Shown here: in pieces, positions 60,112 to 64,000 of the stretch
How the letters are laid out: each line of letters opens with the position of its first letter
Numbering within the stretch: the stretch's first letter is position 1
NCBI RefSeq assembly: GCF_028649475.1
Contig: NZ_JAQSIP010000007.1
Location: forward strand, 124,001-188,000
Direction: 5' to 3'
Source: Curvibacter cyanobacteriorum
Lineage (GTDB): Bacteria; Pseudomonadota; Gammaproteobacteria; Burkholderiales; Burkholderiaceae_C
DNA: 64,000 nt
Program-made: the position numbers and the translations under genes
The notes under the pieces: generated by a model
Database searches by the model: none
What the model was told of the DNA's origin: nothing
What the model saw: the letters and a program-made list of their open reading frames with translations, nothing else

Positions 60112-60840
60112 TCAGAACTTCTCGTGCGGCCCCATGAAGCGCCACTCGCCGGGCGCCAGGCCCGCCAGCGCCACGCGTCCCAACCGGGTGCGGCGCAGCG
60201 CCTGCGGGCGCAGGCCCGCGCTCTCGCACAGGGCTTGGATGCAGCCCGCGTTGCTGGCCTTGAGCGCAAAACGCAGCCGCGTGCCCTGGGGGCCGCGCGC
60301 ATTCAGGCTCAGCTTGCCCACCACTGGCACCTGGGGCCACTGGCGCGCCTGCTGCAGGCGGCTTTGCAAGCGTTCAATCGCGTCGTTGGTCAGCTGCCCG
60401 GGCAGCTCGACCATGAATTCCTGTTCGAGCTCGGCCTCGTCTTCCATCAGGCGTCGGCGCATGCGGCCGTCCTGGGTGAACACCACCAGGCCCGTGGCCA
60501 GCCCGCTGAGGCCGGCCAGCGGCAACTGCTGGGCGAAGTGGCGTTTGAGCACGCGCACCGGGTGGCGGCTGATCGGCGCCGTGCCTTGCAGGCGCTGGGC
60601 GTCGCAGGCCGCCTCGGGGTCGGGGCGGTACCACAGCAGGGTGGCGGGCGGCACGGTTTCCGGGCGGGCCTGGGGGTCGATGTCGACCTGGTCCTGGCCC
60701 GGGCTGACCCGGTGCTGGGGTTCTTCGATGATCTGGCCGTTGACCTTCACCCAGCCGCCCTCGATCAGCAGCTCGGCCTCGCGGCGCGAGCAATTCGCCA
60801 GTTCGGCGACGTGTTTGGAAAAGCGGATCGGTTCGGTCAT
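60112..60840 (-). CDS. S4-domain RluB/RluF-like pseudouridine synthase homologue lacking the catalytic Asp
   Basis: 242 aa protein. The S4 RNA-binding domain is at the N-terminus (RFSKHVAELANCSRREAELLIEGGWVKVNGQI). The remainder aligns with RluB/E/F-type synthases (VRVLKRHFAQ...GLVVFTQDGRM...LEQEFMVEL...RLRFALKASNAGCIQALCESAGLRPQALRRTRLGRV). The motif GRLDxDTEGL, with the essential Asp, reads AGLSGLATGL here, with Ser112 at the Asp position and Gly instead of Arg. The protein is therefore probably not an active synthase of the known type, and may be an RNA-binding factor. The ATG at 60840 is chosen because it directly precedes the S4 domain. It is convergent with rnpB. Confidence 0.82.
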   Translation of the reverse strand: MTEPIRFSKHVAELANCSRREAELLIEGGWVKVNGQIIEEPQHRVSPGQDQVDIDPQARPETVPPATLLWYRPDPEAACDAQRLQGTAPISRHPVRVLKRHFAQQLPLAGLSGLATGLVVFTQDGRMRRRLMEDEAELEQEFMVELPGQLTNDAIERLQSRLQQARQWPQVPVVGKLSLNARGPQGTRLRFALKASNAGCIQALCESAGLRPQALRRTRLGRVALAGLAPGEWRFMGPHEKF

Positions 60841-60978
60841 GGGCGGGTTCGTGGGGCAGCAGGTCGGCCACGCCCGGCGGGGGCGGCAGGGGGCGAAGTT
60901 TACGCCCACATGCCCCTGCGCCCCCGCGCCCACCCGCCGCCCCGCGTGGCCGCGGGAGGTGGCCCGGCCGCGGGGGCT

Positions 60979-62637
60979 TCAGGCCAGCGCCAGGGCGCGG
61001 ATGCGCGCCACATGGGCCAGCAGCGAGCGCTGGGCCACCGGCCACAGGCGTTCGGGCACATCGTCATAGGCCAGTGGCACCCATTGTTCGGGCGTGCCGT
61101 CGGGCAGGGCGCGCATGGCGCTCAGCACTTTGGCCTCGCGCTTGAGGCGGTGGGCCTTGAGCTGGGCGATGGTGTCGCGGGCGGCACCGAGCACATAGCC
61201 GTGGGCCGGCAAGATGAACTCGATGCCGTGCGTGTCGCAAGCCCTCGTCAGCAGGTCGAGTGACTCAAGGTAGTCGGCCATGTCGCCGTCGGGCGGGTCG
61301 ATCACCGTGGTGCTGCCGTTGAGCACGTGATCGCCCGAGAACAGCAGGCCGTCCTCCTCGAGCACCAGGCACAAGTGGTTGGCCGCGTGCCCCGGGGTGT
61401 GCAGCACGCGCAGGCTGTGTTGCACGCCCGGCGCGCTGAGCACCAGGCGTTCACCGTGTTGCAACGCCCGTTCCGGGGTGAAGGCACTGGCCGCGCGCGC
61501 GGTGGGCGCCGAGGGCAGGCCCAGGATCGGGGGCGCCGCGCGGCCGTGCTGCACGCACAGGGCTTGCAGCGGGGCGGCCCCAGGGGCGTGGTCGGGGTGC
61601 GAGTGGGTGCAGACGATGTGGCGGATGTCGCCCCCGGCGGCCTGCCACAGGCGCTGCAGGTGCTCGAGGTCGGCGGGGCCGGGGTCGATGGCGATGTAGC
61701 CGGTGTCGGGGTCGCCCACCAGGTAGCTGTTGGTGCCGGGACCGGTCATCACGCCGGGGTTGGGGGCGGTCAGCCGCTGCACGTTCTTCAGCAGGGGCAC
61801 GGGGCGCTCGGTCTGCCACGCCAGTTCGTGCACGATCTGGCCGTCCGGGCTGACCAGGGCCAGCTCGCCGTAGGGGGCTTCGTGCTCCATGTAGCGGGCC
61901 TCGTGGCCGTTGAGCCAACCGGCGCGCGGGCAACTGGTCCACAGCGCTTGCTCGTTGGCGCAGTCCGCCAGCACCGCGCTGACCGAGGGGTAGGCCTGCA
62001 GGCGCTCCAGCGTGCGGATGGTTGGGAAGATGATGAAAAAGCCGCCGGCCGCGTGGCGCGCCAGGGCATCGGCCGGGCGCACCCAGACCGGCTCAAATTG
62101 CTCGGCCTCGTCGGCCACGGGCTCCTGGCCCGCGGGCATGGGGGCGACCAGAAAGGGCACGTCAAAGCGGCGCGGCAGGTCGCGGTCGGTGACCCAGTGG
62201 GCCAGCCACCGGACCTGGTCGGCCGCCAGGGTCAGGCCCTGGGCCTCGCATTGGGGCAGCAGGGGCTGGCTGCGGTCCAGGCCGGCCAGGGTCTGGGCGT
62301 CGGCGGGGCGGCCGTCGGCCTGCCAGGCCAGCAGCACGCCCAGTTCCTCGAAGCTCTCGCGGATGGCGGCGATGGCCCGGGTCAGGTTCAGATCGCTCTG
62401 ACCGGGGCGGCGCCGCGCCAGGGCATGCGACTGGGCGTCCAGCGCGTCAATGCCCCCGCCGGGGAACACGTAGGCGCCCGGCGCAAAGCTGGCCGTCATG
62501 GCGCGCCGGGTCATCAGGACCTCCAGGCCCAGGGTCCCATCGGGGCCGGGGGCATCGCGCAGCAGCAGCACGGTGGCGGCCTGGCGCAGGGGGGCGGGTT
62601 CGCGGAAAGGGTGCAGTTGCTGGCTGGAACGGGTCAT
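60979..62637 (-). CDS. NUDIX hydrolase-metallo-beta-lactamase fusion
   Basis: 552 aa two-domain protein. The N-terminal NUDIX part (about 10-255) has FAPGAYVFPGGGID and AIRESFEELGV, the split NUDIX box with an insert, as in NUDT7/19-like enzymes that act on CoA derivatives. The C-terminal metallo-beta-lactamase domain (about 270-540) has THSHPDHAPG, TPGHAANHLCL, FSGDHVLNGSTT and LPAHGYV with the usual Zn ligands, close to LACTB2-type endoribonucleases. The ATG at 62637 is chosen because a GATAAT box lies seven nucleotides upstream and would overlap the alternative ATG at 62646. Its substrate is unknown; the fusion suggests linked hydrolysis of a CoA or nucleotide compound. Confidence 0.84.
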   Translation of the reverse strand: MTRSSQQLHPFREPAPLRQAATVLLLRDAPGPDGTLGLEVLMTRRAMTASFAPGAYVFPGGGIDALDAQSHALARRRPGQSDLNLTRAIAAIRESFEELGVLLAWQADGRPADAQTLAGLDRSQPLLPQCEAQGLTLAADQVRWLAHWVTDRDLPRRFDVPFLVAPMPAGQEPVADEAEQFEPVWVRPADALARHAAGGFFIIFPTIRTLERLQAYPSVSAVLADCANEQALWTSCPRAGWLNGHEARYMEHEAPYGELALVSPDGQIVHELAWQTERPVPLLKNVQRLTAPNPGVMTGPGTNSYLVGDPDTGYIAIDPGPADLEHLQRLWQAAGGDIRHIVCTHSHPDHAPGAAPLQALCVQHGRAAPPILGLPSAPTARAASAFTPERALQHGERLVLSAPGVQHSLRVLHTPGHAANHLCLVLEEDGLLFSGDHVLNGSTTVIDPPDGDMADYLESLDLLTRACDTHGIEFILPAHGYVLGAARDTIAQLKAHRLKREAKVLSAMRALPDGTPEQWVPLAYDDVPERLWPVAQRSLLAHVARIRALALA

Positions 62638-62644
62638 GCAAGCC

Positions 62645-62650
62645 ATTATC
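62645..62650 (-). promoter_or_regulatory. Candidate -10 box (GATAAT) of the NUDIX-MBL gene
   Basis: On the minus strand GATAAT ends seven nucleotides before the ATG at 62637, with no ribosome-binding site between. No good -35 element was found. It suggests a leaderless transcript. Confidence 0.4.
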
Positions 62651-62858
62651 AACAGCGTCTGCGGAGCGTCTGCCGCCTGCAGGACAGGGTTTACACCAGG
62701 CCCCGGGCGACCCAAGGCCGTGCATGCCGGCCCGCCAAGGGGGCGGCCCAGCCCTTGCTTGTGGCAGGGGCATAAGCATAGACCTGCGGTTTATGAGCAC
62801 ATCGTCACAATCCGGTCCTTGAATCTTTGGATCCCTTGCTGTTTTTTTGGAGCGTTTG

Positions 62859-63869
62859 ATGAGCACGACTACCCTTCGCCAATCCTGGTGGCGCCCTGGC
62901 CTGAGCTGGTTGGCGGGCGCTTTGCTGGGCGCCGCCGGCCCGGTGCTGGCCCAGGCCGACTGGCCGCAGCACCCGGTGACGGTGGTGATGACCTTCCCGG
63001 CCGGCTCGGGCGTGGATGTGGTGGCACGCCAGATCCAGGAACCCCTGGGCAAGCTGCTGGGCCAGTCGGTGGTGATTGACTACAAGCCCGGCGCGGCCGG
63101 CAACATCGCCAGCGAGTTCGTGTCGCGCGCCAAGCCCGACGGCTACACCCTGGTGTTCGGCACCGCCGCCACCCACGGCAGCAATGCGGCGCTGTACAAG
63201 AAACTGTCCTTCGACGTGGAGACCGACTTCGTGCCGGTGGCGCCGGTGCTGGACGTGTCCAATGTGCTCACCATCAACCCCGACGTGGTGCCCGCGCGCA
63301 CGCTCAAGGAGTTTGTCGAGCTGGTCAAGGCCAACCCGGGCAAGTACAACTTCGCCTCGACCGGCAATGGCACGGGCACCCACATGGCGTTTGCCGAGTT
63401 CAACTCGCGCGTTGGCCTGGAAATGACCCATGTGCCGTACAAGGGAGGCCCCGAGGCCATGACCTCGGTGCTGCGCGGCGAGACCTGCTGCATCATGAAC
63501 CAGGTGCAGACCGTGCTGAGCCACTACAAGGCCGGCAAGGTGCGCCTGCTGGGCGTGACCACCGCCAAGCGCGTGGGCGCGGTGTCCGAAGTGCCGACCA
63601 TCGGCGAGAGCGGCATCGCGGGCACCAAGGGCTTCGACAGCTCGATCTGGTTTGGTCTGTTTGCCCCCAAGGGCACCGATCCGCGCGTCGTGCAGCGCCT
63701 GAACACGGCGGTGCAGACGGTGCTGGAGAACCCCGAGGTCAAGGCCAAGCTCGAAGGCGCAGGCAACACCGTGCGCCTCGAGAGCCCCGAGCAGTTCAAG
63801 GCCACCGTCAAGGCCAACCGCCAGAAATGGGCCGAGGTGGTGAAGGCGGCGCACATCACCATCGATTGA
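62859..63869 (+). CDS. Bug family (TctC) periplasmic binding protein
   Basis: 336 aa extracytoplasmic receptor. The signal peptide (1-33) ends GPVLAQA. The mature protein starts DWPQHPVTVVMTFPAGSGVDVVARQIQEPLGKLLGQSVVIDYKPGAAGNIASEFV, the standard Bug N-lobe with the ligand loop, and THVPYKGGPEAMTSVLRGE is the hinge-region motif. The ATG at 62859 follows GGAG by eight bases; the TTG at 62847 is rejected. It stands alone with no membrane partners, 209 nt from the divergent NUDIX-MBL gene. The ligand is unknown. It is only distantly related to the Bug protein at 12485. Confidence 0.9.
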   Translation: MSTTTLRQSWWRPGLSWLAGALLGAAGPVLAQADWPQHPVTVVMTFPAGSGVDVVARQIQEPLGKLLGQSVVIDYKPGAAGNIASEFVSRAKPDGYTLVFGTAATHGSNAALYKKLSFDVETDFVPVAPVLDVSNVLTINPDVVPARTLKEFVELVKANPGKYNFASTGNGTGTHMAFAEFNSRVGLEMTHVPYKGGPEAMTSVLRGETCCIMNQVQTVLSHYKAGKVRLLGVTTAKRVGAVSEVPTIGESGIAGTKGFDSSIWFGLFAPKGTDPRVVQRLNTAVQTVLENPEVKAKLEGAGNTVRLESPEQFKATVKANRQKWAEVVKAAHITID

Positions 63870-63891
63870 GCCCGGTCTGCGGGCCGGTGGT

Positions 63892-63920
63892 TTGTCGGCA
63901 CCCGGCGAAGCCCCGATAAT
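63892..63920 (+). promoter_or_regulatory. Promoter of dapF (TTGTCG-17-GATAAT)
   Basis: A -35 TTGTCG (63892-63897) and -10 GATAAT (63915-63920) with the ideal 17-nt spacing. The start codon is six nucleotides after the -10, so transcription should begin at or near the A of ATG, giving a leaderless mRNA. No ribosome-binding site is present. Confidence 0.65.
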
Positions 63921-63926
63921 CCGGCC

Positions 63927-64000
63927 ATGCAGATCCGCTTCACCAAGATGCAGGGCGCCGGCAATGATTTCGTCGTGCTCGACGAGACCGCCGGGCGCCT
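63927..64000 (+). CDS. dapF: Diaminopimelate epimerase (3' truncated by window end)
   Basis: The first 24 codons read [24 protein letters not shown], the standard N-terminus of DapF, including the GxGNDF motif. DapF interconverts L,L- and meso-diaminopimelate for lysine and peptidoglycan synthesis. The rest lies beyond the window. Confidence 0.88.
   Translation, partial: MQIRFTKMQGAGNDFVVLDETAGR

Overview
The window is a high-GC (roughly 68-70 % by eye) chromosomal segment of a betaproteobacterium, most likely Burkholderiales / Comamonadaceae. This rests on gene content rather than on a marker gene: Bug-type (TctC) periplasmic binding proteins, TRAP and Liv-type transporters, a gltIJKL operon, a class A RNase P RNA, and a CoA-ester catabolic cluster typical of this group. 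I see no IS element, prophage, CRISPR array, tRNA or rRNA. The region reads as ordinary, densely packed core and catabolic chromosome. Genes at both edges are cut: a hybrid histidine kinase at the left and dapF at the right.

Layout. 1-4.0 kb: a two-gene sensory system, a permease-domain hybrid kinase with an 8-Cys cluster and a LuxR-type response regulator. 4.1-12.4 kb: housekeeping and mixed genes (DUF938 methyltransferase, DEAD-box helicase, dusC, lipocalin, CoA-transferase, bestrophin-like channel, cardiolipin synthase). 12.5-14.2 kb: a Bug binding protein and a DEDDh exonuclease. 14.3-24.4 kb: a long collinear catabolic cluster (TetR regulator, SDR, biotin-dependent acyl-CoA carboxylase beta, acyl-CoA dehydrogenase, enoyl-CoA hydratase, carboxylase alpha, second acyl-CoA dehydrogenase, thioesterase, beta-keto acid cleavage enzyme). 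It resembles the Atu (acyclic terpene) / Liu (leucine/isovalerate) pathways. 24.5-34.5 kb: a TPR membrane protein, two paralogous Liv-type binding proteins, PBP1A and a three-domain glycosyltransferase. 34.6-40.2 kb: livHMGF plus an acyl-CoA ligase. 40.5-44.9 kb: YciA-type thioesterase, Atm1-type ABC exporter, 2-hydroxyacid dehydrogenase, HypT-like LysR. 45.4-48.6 kb: gltIJKL. 48.8-51.7 kb: TRAP transporter. 52.2-64 kb: rnk, pyrC, htpX, a chemoreceptor, a COG2509 flavoprotein, cysK, rnpB, an S4/pseudouridine-synthase-like protein, a NUDIX-metallo-beta-lactamase fusion, a Bug protein and dapF.

Most interesting. The TetR gene at 14.3 kb and the Liv transporter / acyl-CoA ligase operon at 40.2 kb, 26 kb apart, carry nearly the same operator (ATTTATGCNAAGC-N4-GCTTG). 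In the transporter copy it is a perfect 13-bp inverted repeat between the -10 box and the start codon. This predicts one regulon in which substrate uptake, CoA activation and degradation by the carboxylase cluster are controlled together. Other points of note are a thioesterase/BKACE pair that could end the pathway without thiolysis, a pseudouridine-synthase homologue with Ser at the catalytic Asp position, a chemoreceptor whose 5' end carries an in-frame TGA, a possible Shine-Dalgarno-masking hairpin, and several start codons placed 6-8 nt after a -10 box, which suggests leaderless transcripts.

All assignments come from reading translated sequence and motifs; no database search was run.
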